From Caenorhabditis elegans (Eukaryota; Nematoda; Chromadorea; Rhabditida; Rhabditidae): a stretch of DNA of 64,000 nt. The notes under the pieces were generated by a model. The model had not been told where the DNA came from, searched no databases, and saw only the letters and a program-made list of their open reading frames with translations. The DNA lies in the NCBI RefSeq assembly GCF_000002985.6, contig NC_003283.11, forward strand, positions 6,572,001-6,636,000, written 5' to 3'. Below are positions 1-11,800 of the stretch, piece by piece. The position numbers and the translations under genes are program-made. Each line of letters starts with the position of its first letter. The first letter of the stretch is position 1.

Positions 1-154
1 AGAGCTGCAAACGTGTTACCATACTTTTGGCCCACCCTGTAGTATAAAAGACATTAATGAGAATAAATCTTAACGAGATTGTTAATAAACATACTAATAA
101 GTTAGATGCAATTTATGACTTGTATTATTCTATTTTTTGTGTGAGACTGTACTA

Positions 155-382
155 GTACAAATTTGGTTCAAAAATCTCACCCTCTCGCCCATGAGAGACG
201 CAGAGACAGTTCATCGCGTCAATTGAGTATAGATATTTTGGCAATTGTGGGTGTTTGAAAACCATGTATAAACATATATACACGGCCTCTCTTCATTTCA
301 AAAAATAAATAAATTGACGTGATGAACTGTCTCTGCGTCTCTCATGGGCGAGAGAGTGAGCTTTTTGAGCCGAATTTGTACT
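155..382. repeat. Foldback (MITE-like) element, arms about 70 bp
   Basis: Positions 155-224 and 312-382 are near-perfect inverted copies, with an 87 bp spacer. The inner 42 bp (183-224 against 312-353) differ at one position; the outer part has a few more mismatches. The arms contain runs such as TGAGAGACGCAGAGACAG. Long arms around a short non-coding centre fit a non-autonomous DNA transposon. I do not know its family. Confidence 0.75.
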
Positions 383-1510
383 GAAAACGGTAAAATAGGC
401 CGGAAACGGCTGATAGTGAACAAAATCTAATAAAATTTTACTAACTGCCTGATCAAACACATAGAAATTATATGAAAAAAGGGCAAAATTGTAAATCACC
501 TATGAATACGCCCACATGTGAAAGTTCAAAATTAGTGATTTACCAGACAAAACTGATTAAAGCCGGCGATTCGCTGATAAATCTTCAAATTTTTTATTAA
601 TATATTGCCAATTAAGACTAAGTGTGTCTATTTTTATGAAAATATCTAGGTTAGTGATGTTCACGACGCCGGCAGACGGAAAAACAAAAGGCTACCTCGA
701 AAAATGGATTTTTTCGGGACCTCTAGTGATCCTTAAAAAGAGAAATTTGAAAATTGAAGGCCACCATTTTGTAGATAATTTTTTTCTGATTATTTTCTGT
801 TTTTGATGAAGGTTTTTTGATGAAAATTGACGTCGGCATCTTCAAAACAAGAATTAGGCCTGAAAACTCCAAAAATCGTTAAAAAACGACAATTTTTGAC
901 AGGTTTTCCTAATTTTACGAGACGCGCCAAGACATAATCAAAAATTCAACATCACCAAAAGTTGCAAAATTCTCTAAGGAAGAGATTAAGATGTCAATCA
1001 CCTGATTTGATCAAAAACTGATTGAGTAACTTCAGTTTTAAGACAATGCGATTGTAATTTTTGGTCAACCGTAAGCTTATTAGTTGACTTGAACGCTTTT
1101 GAAAGCATATAGATCGGTAACCAGAAAAGCTATCAAGAAACTTTAAACTACAAAAATAATCTTGATAACACAAGAAACATTTTCTATGTGCATAATACTT
1201 GGCTATTCTCACAAAATACATAGTTTAAGCTATGTAAAGATTCAATGCTTTGAAAAACTTTGATAGAGATACCACGAAGGTATTCGAAATTATCCGTTTG
1301 CTCAATCAACTCAAAGAAGCAAAAAATAACAAAGTATGGATTAATACCGTCTGATACCTTTTTCATATGTCACTTTTTGTTTTTCCCGTACGGGATCCCG
1401 TCTTTACAGTCGACAACCGACTGAAACCGAGGCCACCAATGAATAACTCAGGTTGTGAACCCTGTCGGGAAAGTCTCATCAGTTTTCCATCAGTGTACGA
1501 CAAAAAATAT

Positions 1511-1611
1511 ACCGTATTTCCTCTATTAGTCTTGCACCCCTATTAGTCTTGCACCCCTACGGGTCAATTGAAAAATAGTCTTGCATTCAAGACTAATAGA
1601 GGAAATACGGT
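1511..1611. repeat. Short palindromic MITE with TA flanks
   Basis: ACCGTATTTCCTCTATTAGT at 1511 onward is repeated inverted, ending at 1611, giving 24 bp perfect arms at 1511-1534 and 1588-1611. Each end has a TA (1510-1511 and 1611-1612), as expected for a Tc1/mariner-type target. A 17 bp direct repeat (1524-1540, 1541-1557) shows that part of one arm has been duplicated. Confidence 0.7.
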
Positions 1612-1982
1612 AATTGGGTACGATAGGAATACGGTAGGTTTATAAGTTATGTAAGTTTCTACAAATATAACTACTTCAGTTTCTCTGTACCAAACTTTGA
1701 AGAATTTTTTATTACTTTAAAGATCACTGAAATAGTGAGCCGTTGTCTACGAGATCAAATATGTTTGAAAATTACCATTTGGTATCGGTCCTAACAAATC
1801 AGTATTTATACCAAAGTTGTTTCTTCGTCAATATTTTGAATTTAATTTAAAAACACCTATATTATTCAATTTTCAATCTCACGTGAGAGAGTGTGAGAGA
1901 AAAAGAGGAATTTTGAAATAAATGAAATTGAGAGAGGCCGTGATATAAACATTTATTTATTTTGAAAAAATAATACATCCAT

Positions 1983-3797
1983 CTATTTTGAAATTATCGA
2001 CCCGTTTCGTGACATTCCCAACTTTTTCCACGTGGGCGGGAAGAAGTCTTCCTCCACCATTTTATATTTGACCTGAAAATTTGATTGTACAGTTCACGCA
2101 AATTTGCATATAAAGAAAAGTTTATTTTTAGATATTTGTATAATACAACAGCAACATTTTTATTTCCGACACTTACCATATCATCAGTTTCTTGAATATC
2201 TCGGTAATAAACATTTGACTGATTTTTGGACATGTATCCAATCCACCAACCAAACGTTGACGATGGAGCTGGAAATAATACTTGAGATTATGTAAAACGG
2301 CATTTAGTTTTCGACTGTGTTTGGTGGTGTGATTTTTAAAAGATAATTTTTCTTGATCAAAAGTCCGCTGGAACCTAGAGAGTTGTGCTCGGTGATACTG
2401 TAATCAATTATGGCTATACCCTAGGATTGTTCATGGTCACCTAAAAAGATCTCATGTGTGGATGAAGATATTAATAGCAAATTATCAACTTACCAGTGAT
2501 CAAAACGGAATCACAATGAGCTTGTGAAAAATATAAATCTCTTATTGCTGCATTTATTGGTGTTTCCATAATTTTAACATCATCATGATAGTCAAGATGT
2601 TCAGCTATTTGCTTCCGAACCCATTTTGGATCATCACTTATTAGATATACTAAGCCAGGATCTGAAAATTAAAAAGGTGTAACTAGAATAAATATAGAAT
2701 TTTACGCAAAGTATGTACGTAGTCAATCGCTCGAATCGTAAAGTATGAGGAAGTTTCGGCGTGGTCAAAATCATTGACATAATCTCCACGACGAATGTGA
2801 ACGCAGTTTCTGGAGTTATCAAGTTTGTAGTTTTTGTGAAGAGTTGTGATCTTACTTGAATCTTAACTCATCCTTTCTTCCGATCATCTTTTTTAGTATA
2901 ATCTCTTCGTCTATCGGCGGTTTCAACAATTTTCTTATTAGAGAATCTATTGCTGAAAAGTATTTGAAACTCTGGAATTTTTTTATTTTAGATGGCAATT
3001 TTTAAAATCTTTTTTCAACCTGAAAATATTGACCATCAATGACAAGAAATTTACTCCGTTCACAAGAAAAAAGAGACGGAAATTGATAATGACAACATGC
3101 TGGTAGGAATAAATATCGAGTGGATTCAGCTATCTGCAGAATTTTGGGTTTTTCAGATTATTATTTTTAAAAACCTCAATTGGAATGGAAATTATTCGTG
3201 CAGCAACCTGGGGTACTTGTTTTTGAAGTAAATCTAACTTTGATTGAAGAATATCATCATCAGCATTGAAAATTGCAGTTCGATTGAGGGTCTGCGCACT
3301 GCCAAGCAGTGAAAATACTTCGAATAGTTGATTTCCTGAAAATTTTTAAATTGCCACGGTAGATAACAAATGAACAGATTTTTGTTGTATCACAGCTTAT
3401 TCGGAAGATAATTTTTTAAAAGAGAATTTCACTGTTTCAATTCAATTGAGCCGGAGGAAATGTTTCATACACAAAAATTAATTACCTAAACCATATTTGT
3501 AGAGTATTGTGATCATAGGAAATAATAAATATCTTTGTTCATCAACTTTGTGCTGTAAAAAATATGTCAAGGCTATTTCTGAAAACATTGATTACCTTAA
3601 CACAGTTAATTTCTGTGCCAATCTGTTTGTAATTATAATTGCGTGGGCCCATCCTATTAACAATGAAAATTATGAATATTATAACTGGAATGTAAGCATT
3701 ATCAATTGATTATAAGTAATGCGCACTTACCTATTATTGATATATAAAAACTTTTAGTTTTTGTCATGTAGCTAAAAAGTCCTTTCACATTTCTCAT
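1983..3797 (-). CDS. GT11 family fucosyltransferase-like protein, copy 1
   Basis: Ten exons: 3731-3797, 3596-3684, 3486-3552, 3175-3335, 3020-3133, 2856-2971, 2706-2809, 2494-2661, 2177-2268 and 1983-2072. They keep phase throughout and give 355 residues. An N-terminal hydrophobic segment (about residues 18-35) predicts a type II Golgi membrane protein. Family GT11 motifs are present: a GLGNQLFE loop near residue 72, the HIRRGD donor-binding motif near 209, and APSSTFGWWIGY near 296. GT11 enzymes transfer fucose from GDP-fucose, typically in alpha-1,2 linkage; the acceptor here is unknown. The usual GG of the first motif is YG in this copy. It is closely related, exon for exon, to the gene at 6225-8053, so the pair arose by tandem duplication. 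Confidence 0.85.
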
Positions 3798-3901
3798 ACT
3801 TAAAAAAAATACCGGAACCTTTATTTACAAGTCAATATTATTAGCAACACGCTTTAGGAAGTACACATAAACTGATATTGGTGCATGGTAAACGTACGTT
3901 T

Positions 3902-3946
3902 TTCTTATCGCTCATCGTTATCAATACAACACACAAACCTAGTCAT
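3902..3946 (-). promoter_or_regulatory. Conserved promoter block of GT11 copy 1, with GATA sites
   Basis: On the minus strand this block, about 105 bp upstream of the start codon, contains TGATAAC and CGATAAG. It is almost identical to a block at the same distance upstream of the second GT11 gene (8155-8198), including the shared run ATGACTAGGTTTGTGTGTTG. GATA motifs of this kind are bound by ELT-2 family factors in worm intestine; intestinal expression is an inference. Confidence 0.5.
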
Positions 3947-5066
3947 CCGGGTTGTGTTCAGCATGGAGACCGACACAACACCGCTTGAAATGAATTTTTT
4001 TTATTTTTAGAGTCTGTACTAATATGACTAATATGACAGAGTAAATTTTTAAACGAAGAGGACCCAGAACAAATTATTTTTGAGTAGAACGAGGAAATTA
4101 AGAAGAACGAACAAATTATAATTAAAAAGAAAAATTCAGGTGCTTCAAAATTTTTGACAGTGGAATATAATAAGGGGAATTCAAAATGAGTTCAGAGATC
4201 GAATGTGTTAAATTCCTTTCACTTCTGACAGGTTTCACTTGAAACTTATGCTCAGAAAGTTTCAGAACATTCTGATTCTGAGAAAACTTTGAAACATACA
4301 TACGTTCTCGGTTCTTAGGTGTTTTATTAGGGGACTGGGCAAATTTTACCATGGCGAAGCATTTTTTATGGACTTGACGGACATACCACCATCTTACGGT
4401 GCGCGCTGCACAGCTGTGCAGCTGCACAAGTTGGTTTTTAATTTTAAAAAATGTTTAATACACTTTTGTGAATTTTCAAAAAAAAACTGAAAACAAATGT
4501 TATATAATGAATTTTTTTATTGTGAAATGTAATAAAAATTTGAAAAAAATGTTCGGCTCTCTTGGCTCTGACTTTTTTCATTTGTCTCGTGCTCTTCCAT
4601 CGGCTTAAACCTGTAAAGAGAGTTGGAACAGTTTTTCAGTGAGAAAAACTTACAATCCTTGAACTCTGAAGTCTGCCGGACGATCTGCACTTCCGTTCAC
4701 ATACTCGATGTTTCCAAATTTTGGAAAAAAATTCCAAAATTCCGTAATTTCAAAAATCTGATATTCCAAAATTCCAAAACTTCAAAATTCCAAAAATTTA
4801 ATATTTCTAAATTTTTAAATTTCAAAAATTCAAAACTCCAAAAATTCCAAAAATTCCTAAATTCAAATGACTATAAATGAGGTACCTAACTTTTTTGAGG
4901 CCAAGAGTGGATTAACAAGATCTCTTATTATCTCTCTTTTTGAGGTCAGTAGCGGAGGAATAGATCTCTCACAATAAGATTACATCTGCGTCTCCTGGTT
5001 TAACGCTCGCTCATCGTTTTAATAAACTACTTTTTTCTTATTTATTAAAATTAACCTTTTTTACAG
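3947..5066. other. Intergenic DNA with low-complexity AAATTCC tract
   Basis: No supported gene. Positions about 4705-4865 are a degenerate repeat of TTCCAAAA/TTTCAAAA words. A perfect 14 bp palindrome, TGCACAGCTGTGCA, containing an E-box (CAGCTG), lies at 4407-4420. The rest shows nothing I can name. Confidence 0.5.
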
Positions 5067-5541
5067 ATTGACGCCATCACATTAAAGGTGAACGAAACCC
5101 TCTGGGACAAACATCGCCGATGCTGGTCTTTATTTGTGCAATACTACGTCAAAAAATTAGTACTGAACAGAGTGAGTTTTCTTCCTTTGAAAATATGTTC
5201 TCCTTTAAAAAAGTATTTAGTTTTATTTTTTACAGAATTTTCTTCTGGTCGAGTTAGAGTGGTGTCCACTATGCGGTGCCGAATTCAACTCGATTGACGA
5301 GTGCAGCCAGCATCAAACTGCCGAGCATCAGGATCAAGACAAAAAAAAACAAGCCATAGTGAGATGGAAACAGGCTCGATTGATTGGCAGCCACATGCAC
5401 ACTGTCACGGAGTAGATGTGTTGAATAGAGTGAGTTTAACTTTTTATTTTCAACAGTTTTTATTTTCTTTTTTTACAGAACAAACTACTCGTCGCCCTAG
5501 AATGGTGCCTCCGCTGTGGGGATCAATTCAACACAATTTAG
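5067..5541 (+). pseudogene. Duplicated C2H2 zinc-finger exons, probably a gene remnant
   Basis: Three exon-like blocks follow each other: 5067-5171, 5236-5415 and 5479-5541. Each of the last two begins right after a TTTTACAG acceptor and encodes a related stretch, LLVELEWCPLCGAEFNS and LLVALEWCLRCGDQFNT, the start of a C2H2-type finger. In the second block the finger is complete (CxxC then HxxxxH) and the frame ends at 5415. In the third, TAG at 5539 falls in the middle of the finger, although the codons after it still read as the missing half. The donors also match (AACAGA and AATAGA before GTGAG). I could not find a convincing first exon. Either a short gene ending at 5415 plus a dead copy, or all pseudogene. 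Confidence 0.4.
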
Positions 5542-5808
5542 GAATGCCGCCAACATCAACATACTGACACGAAACGGATCACCCGACACTAATCATATGG
5601 AACCTCGCACTATTTTTTATGAGACGCTGAAATGGCGGTTTTTATTAAGTTGTATTAATTTATCTGACGGTGTTGTAGGTTATTTTCGTGATATCAGTCT
5701 GTTTATTTGTTGTTGGTAAGGTTTGCGTTAGCGTTAATCCAAAATTTGATTCATTATTATCCAATAAATAATGTAACATAGAAAAAACATGTCTTTACTT
5801 CAATTGTT

Positions 5809-6075
5809 TTAATGCAGAAAAGAAATTGTTTTACCCCAACTGAGTGTGACTGTTTCACCTGTTAACAACTCAATACGGGTTGTGTCAATAGTCCTATTAA
5901 TAAGAGGTACATATCTAGAGTTTGGAACTGTGCAATACACTACAGAACCGTACTTAGCAGTGCAGGGAACAACAGAAGGAGGGTTGATTTTCTTGTTACC
6001 TGCAATAGTGGGGTGGACAACATCAGAATATAAAATGTTATACTTAAACTCGCTCTTCAGACTTTCAAAGTACAA
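5809..6075 (-). other. Unidentified 88-residue reading frame
   Basis: The minus-strand frame is open for 88 residues in AT-rich DNA, with balanced composition and no low complexity. It has no methionine-plus-acceptor context that marks a worm start. The overlapping plus-strand frame (5846-6124, 92 residues) is equally open, so at most one is real. I do not recognise either; a remnant of a repeat-encoded protein is possible. Confidence 0.2.
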
Positions 6076-6224
6076 TCTTCCAGCAAAAAATATAAAAATT
6101 GATACAACTATCTTTTATCTTTAATCTCCATTACTCATTCTAAAATGACATTTTACTTCAAAAATCCCACTTCACTTGTGAAATAAAAATTGAATAATTT
6201 ATTTGTATCAGATCATATATGTAT

Positions 6225-8053
6225 TTACTTTGTGATGATTAACCCGTTTCGTGACATTCCCAACTTTTTCCACGTGCGCGGGAAGAAATCTTCTTCCAAC
6301 ATTTGATATTTGACCTGAAAATTGTATGTTTAGATGGTTATTTTAATATAATCAGGCTAAAATGTATTGCTTTGAAGCTTCTATATACAGTTATGTGAAA
6401 ATCGAGTTTCTCGGTTATTCCAGAAGTACCAGAAATTTTTTTTTGAAATTTATGAAAAAAAGAAGAATAAAATATTATTGCCGACACTTACCATATCCTC
6501 AGTTTCTTGAATATCTCGATAATATACATTTGATTGATTCTTTGACATATATCCAATCCACCAACCGAATGTTGACGATGGAGCTGAAAGTAAACAACTA
6601 AGGAGTCGGGAAAAACAAAACTCCGTTATTTTTTGTCGTGATGCTTGATAAAATCTGAAAATAGTTTTGCTAAATTAAACTGTGCTCGGTGTTACCGGAG
6701 CCAAAAATATCCAATAATCATCACATACCAGTAATCAACACAGAATCACAATGAACCTGGGAGAAATATAAGTCCTTGATGGCTGCGTCTTTTGGTGTTT
6801 CCATAATTTTAACATCACCATGATAGTCAAGTTGTTCAGCTATTCTCTTCCTAACCCATTCTGGATCATTACTGAAGAGATATATGAGACCAGGATCTAG
6901 AAACTGTACATGAAATTTAAAATTAAAAAAAAAAAACTTACGCAGGGAATACAAATAATCAATTGCTCGAATTGTAAAGACCGCATCAGTTCCAGCGTGT
7001 TGGGAGTCTGTCGTAAAATCACCACGACGAATGTGAACACAGTGTCTAAAATTTCTACGTGGTTTCTCGAGAAAGTGTTATTCAACATTTGTTACTTGTA
7101 TCGTAATTCATCCTTTCTTCTGATCATTTTTTTCAAAAACATCTCTTCGTCCTGTGGAGGCTTCAACCATTTTCTTATTGAAGACTCTATCGTTGAGAAG
7201 TATTTAAAACTCTGAAACTACCGATTATAATATTTTAATATTAATTTTTTAAAAGAAAAACCTGAAAATATTGTCCATCAATGATAAGAAACCTGTTTTG
7301 TTCGCAGGAAAGGAGAGATGCAAATTGATAATGACAACATGCTGGAGAGTATAAAAATCGAGTGGATTCAGCAATCTTAAAAATGTTTGATTGTTTAGAT
7401 TATTAATTATAAAAGGAACCTCAATTGGGATGGAAATAATTCTTGCAGCAACCTGGGGTACTTGCTCTTGAAGTAAATCTAACTTTGAGTGAAGAATCCA
7501 GTCATCGCTATTGAAAATTGCAGTTCGGTTGAGTTTCATAGCAAGTCCAAGAAGTGAAAATACTTCAAAAAGTTGGTTTCCTAAACATTTGAACTTTGTT
7601 TCGGAAAATACTCGAATTCGCTCGAAAAAAATTAATTGCTCTCTTTCATTATTTGAAGGTACTTTTGGCAGAAATGAATTTTTGTTTTTTTAGTTTCAAA
7701 AACCGGATTTTAAGTTTTAAAAAGTAATTACCCAAACCTCCATCAAAAACAATTGCGGTCATAGGAAATAATAAATATTTCTGTTTATCAATTTCATTCT
7801 GAAGAAAGAAAATAATTTGTCGGTGTATCTGAAGTTATTGAATACCTTATCACAATAAACTTTCGTGGGAATCTGTCTGTAGTCATAGTAGCGGGGAACC
7901 ATCCAATTGACAATTGAAATCAGCAAGATCACAACTTAAATTCGATATTATGATAGTATACATATTTATTGGAAATAATCAACACCCACGTATTACTATA
8001 AACAAAATTTTATGATTTTTTCTGTAGTTAAAAACTCCTCTGACATATCGCAT
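6225..8053 (-). CDS. GT11 family fucosyltransferase-like protein, copy 2
   Basis: Ten exons: 7990-8053, 7846-7934, 7732-7798, 7420-7580, 7262-7375, 7096-7211, 6942-7045, 6729-6896, 6492-6583 and 6225-6314. All junctions are in phase and the product is 354 residues. Residues about 16-33 form a hydrophobic signal anchor, then a lumenal domain. GT11 hallmarks are complete: GGLGNQLFE near residue 71, HIRRGD at 208-213, and APSSTFGWWIGY starting near 295. The predicted role is fucose transfer in the Golgi from GDP-fucose; the acceptor is unknown. Exon borders match those of copy 1 exactly, and parts of the introns and the promoter are still alignable, so the duplication is fairly recent and both copies remain intact. 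Confidence 0.87.
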
Positions 8054-8154
8054 AGTAGAATAAAAGCTTTTATTTCAAAATAGTAATAAGTGAAAACGAT
8101 TTATTAGGTAAAGTTATTTGGGAACTGGAAAAGTGCATGGCAAACATGGGAGTA

Positions 8155-8198
8155 TCTTATCACTCATCATAATCAATACAACACACAAACCTAGTCAT
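8155..8198 (-). promoter_or_regulatory. Conserved promoter block of GT11 copy 2
   Basis: About 100 bp upstream of the start codon at 8053. It matches the block at 3902-3946 over some 44 bp and keeps a TGATAAG GATA site on the minus strand, whereas surrounding intergenic DNA of the two copies has diverged. Confidence 0.5.
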
Positions 8199-8233
8199 AT
8201 TTCCTAGAGGTTTGCGTTAACAGTGTGGAGACT

Positions 8234-8433
8234 AGAGATGACGATAGGTCGGAACAGGTCGACCTGCCCGACCTGTATTTCACAGCAGCTTCACACAACA
8301 ATCCAATCATAATTTTGAAGATGAAAATTACATTAGCATGGCCTCCGAGGTCGGCATTTTATTCATTGAGTTCGCTACAAATGTTGCTCAAAGCTGGAGC
8401 AGGTCACCTGTCGCGACCTATCGCCACCCCTCT
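8234..8433. repeat. 200 bp foldback element
   Basis: Positions 8234-8266 and 8400-8433 are imperfect inverted copies (AGAGATGACGATAGGTCG against CGACCTATCGCCACCCCTCT). The centre is non-coding. A MITE-like element in the divergent interval between GT11 copy 2 and the DUF268 gene. Confidence 0.6.
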
Positions 8434-8879
8434 GTAGAGGGAAGATTTCAAAGACCGTTGTGTTTTAATACGCGAAGTAAACTGATCTCAGGAAATATGT
8501 ATATGTATTGGTAGTTGAAGCAATCAACCACCAAAATGTGTAATTTTTTTACTCCTGAACCCTTCTGTAAATCTAAAAACTCCCTTTTGTTAACTTAGTG
8601 TGAAACATGAAAGTCTGAGGATGTAATTGGACACTCGTTTTAAATTTTCTGTGTTACGTACTGTGTTATATATTATAACACTTGAACCCCGTTTTTTAAT
8701 TGTGAACAGTACTTCCAACAATTTGAAAAATATATCAAACAAATATTCAATCACTTTACCTCTTTCTATATTCAAATCAATGTATCTTTTCCGTTCGGAA
8801 CCATAAAATAATACCACGACACTAAACATCGTGTTCTCTCTTTCTCTTTCGTGTTCAATTGTTTTCATTTTCCTGCACA

Positions 8880-11800
8880 ATGTCCCGCTTTTACCTTTTT
8901 CTCGGCTTTTGCACTGTCACCATTGTATTTTACATTAACAAAGTGTGAGTTATCAATTAAAAATAGTATCTGAACATAAAGCTTGCATGAGCACGGCGTG
9001 TAAATTGGTACCTCTGGCCTAGAAAAAAGCTTGAAAAACAAATGTACGCAATTATGAAAATGCGCGTGGTGTTTGCGGACTTGACTACCGTAGTCCACAT
9101 AAATTTTAGCAATTAATACTTCCCGGTTTCGTTTTATATGAAAATATCCTTGAATTCAAGCAAAAAATGCATTATCTTTTTGGAAAAGAATAAAAGAAAC
9201 ACTAAAATTACATTAAATTCAAATACAAAAAAAAGTGAACTACGCAGAAAACGAAACAAGGCAGTTTGAAGCTGCATTAATGAACAGCAATTTTAAGTGT
9301 AAACTTGTGATGGTGGGTATACATGTTATGTACTTAAATTGTTCAAAAACCTTCATTTAGTCAATTGGTGAAGCTTCAAAACCTTTGTGAATCTAGTTTT
9401 TGAAAAAATTTCAAATTGGTGCCAATTTCACTGATTTTTTGTGAATTTCCGAGCTAAAATTGAAAAATTCAATGTGAACTTGTGACGGTGGGTATGGTTT
9501 TTATGCACATAATTTGTTTGAAATACTCTACCGAGTAAACTGGTGAAGTTTCAAAAACTTTGTGGGCCTAGTTTTTGAAAAAAGTGCCATTTTTGTCGAA
9601 TTTTAGTGGTTTTCGGAGCTAAAATAGAAAAATTCAATAGGAACTTGTGACGGTGGGTATGAATTTTTTGCACACAATTTGATTAAAGTAGTCTACTGAG
9701 TAATCTGGTGAAATTTCAGAAAATTTGTGGATCTAGTTTTTGAAAAAAGTTCAAAAATGTGCCACTTTTGACGCATTTTCCTAATAATTGCCTAATAAAT
9801 CGAATTTCCACTTTTATTTAGGAAAATAATCGTTGTTATATGTGATTTATTCATTTTAAAAACAATTTCGTATATATTTTTGTAGTTTTATCCATTATAA
9901 TGTCTCATTCATCGAATTTCAATGATATTAAAAATTTAAATTCAAATTTCGCGCGGTTTCGCAGCGGTCATGTCCTAAATTTCGCAGCGGTCATGTCCTA
10001 GGATTCTCACTTTTCACTTTTCGCTAGGCCAGATGTCCCAATTTACACGCCGTGATGAGTAATCATCGTCTTTCTATTTGAATGTGACTCCTGGAAATTG
10101 CGGAAAACGTGGATTCGACAGTTTGATGTCACTAAAATTTTGAACTGTAATTTATGTTTGAAAATCTTGACAGAAAAATATATGCAATGAGCGAGGACTA
10201 CATTTGGCCAAGTTTATTCCGTTACTAAAATTTAATTTTAAAATAGCAACTTCTACATAAGATTTTACAACTTTGAACTGAACTTGCCAAACGTGTTTTA
10301 AATCTGGAGAAAAGCGAAGTAATTTTTTTCTCAAGAATTCGAATTAAAGGAAAAACAAAAACAATGTCTTTTCAGCTTTTTAAAAATTAGTTTTGTTCAG
10401 ATACATTTACGACCAGCTTGGAAAATCAAGTATTTGGAACACGTATGGTGGAGGAGAAATTCGAACAATTTTCCGGGATCCAACCATTTACCTTCGCCAA
10501 AATGTTCACACGCACATTGGAGATATTAGTTTTCTAGAATTCAGAGAAGAGGTTTTGTTGTTTGACATGAAACTTAATTTGAATTTTTTTTCTCAGTTGT
10601 ACAAAAAATATGGCTACAACTTAACTATACCAACATACCCATTTGTGACCGTGGAATCCAAATTTCCTACAAACTGTACATGGGTGAGTTGTTTAGTAAA
10701 TCAAAAGAATTTTCAATTCAGTGATTTTACAGGAGTTCACAGATTGGTTGGAGCAACAAACAAGGCGCACTGATCGTCGGCCGAGAGCGTATATTCCAGA
10801 CGGAGAGCAACGGGATTACTTGATGAATAAATACAGTGGGCTATCATATGTAAGTTAATATCTGTTAACACTTTCAATAAACTGCTTTTCAGAAATATGT
10901 CGATGAAAGAAAAAAAATTGAATATGACTTATAAAAGTTGGGATAACATTGCAGATATCGTGACCTGGCACGCAAGAGACGTGCTCAGACTGGTGGATGA
11001 CATGTCTGGAAGTGAGTCATAAAATTAGTAATTTGAGAAAAAATTAAGATAGGACAAGATCGATGTTTTGTGTTTTATCTCATTAAATAGACAATATTAT
11101 TCCAACCAATTCGACCGTTTAAATTTTTTTTAAGTGGTCGAATAAAAGTGAAATTAAAATAAGCCGCGACGAAAAATTTTTGGACTTTCGCTTTCGCACA
11201 AACTTTTTGTTGTTTTTGAAAATGTTCAAATGTTTTTAAAAAATAATTTTACAGATATTAAATTAAATCATGTAGAGACAACAGCCCTAAAAATACTTTT
11301 TTTTAGTAATATTTTCAGTTTCCATGCATTACGCCATGAAGAGATATTATCTATCTGGAAAGCGAGGGCTTGTTCTAGGAAGTGATCACCCAATCGTAGA
11401 AGTTCAAGCTATACAAAATGGTAATTATCTCAAACCGAATAAAAATAATTTTAAATTGTCATTTCAAGGTGCTTCTCGAATATTATCCATTGGACAGGTT
11501 GCTAGAGAAACAGAAGACATTTCTACTTCAAGTCTCACAGACTTTGCTAAAAATTTCAAAAAGTATGTTTCTCGTAACTCTTGCAGTGGTACAATCTAGC
11601 TGTTCAGATTTACGAATGCTTTTGATTTTGTCGCAAGCTACGGGGTCATCGAGACAGTTGGTTTGGGAAAATTTGGAGATGTTCTGGACGCGTTTGGAGA
11701 TCTTCAAATGATGGCAATGTTGGGATGTTCATTGAAAAAAGGAGGATTGTTCTTTCTTGGAATCCCAATTGGAAGAGATGCTTTAATTTTCAATCAGAAA

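Larger units (their letters stand above)
1..1982. other. Gene-free stretch with two foldback repeats
   Basis: No open reading frame here has worm-like codon use or a splice pattern I can follow. The stretch lies downstream of the first GT11 gene. It holds two short inverted-repeat elements (listed separately at 155-382 and 1511-1611) and otherwise AT-rich DNA. Confidence 0.6.
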
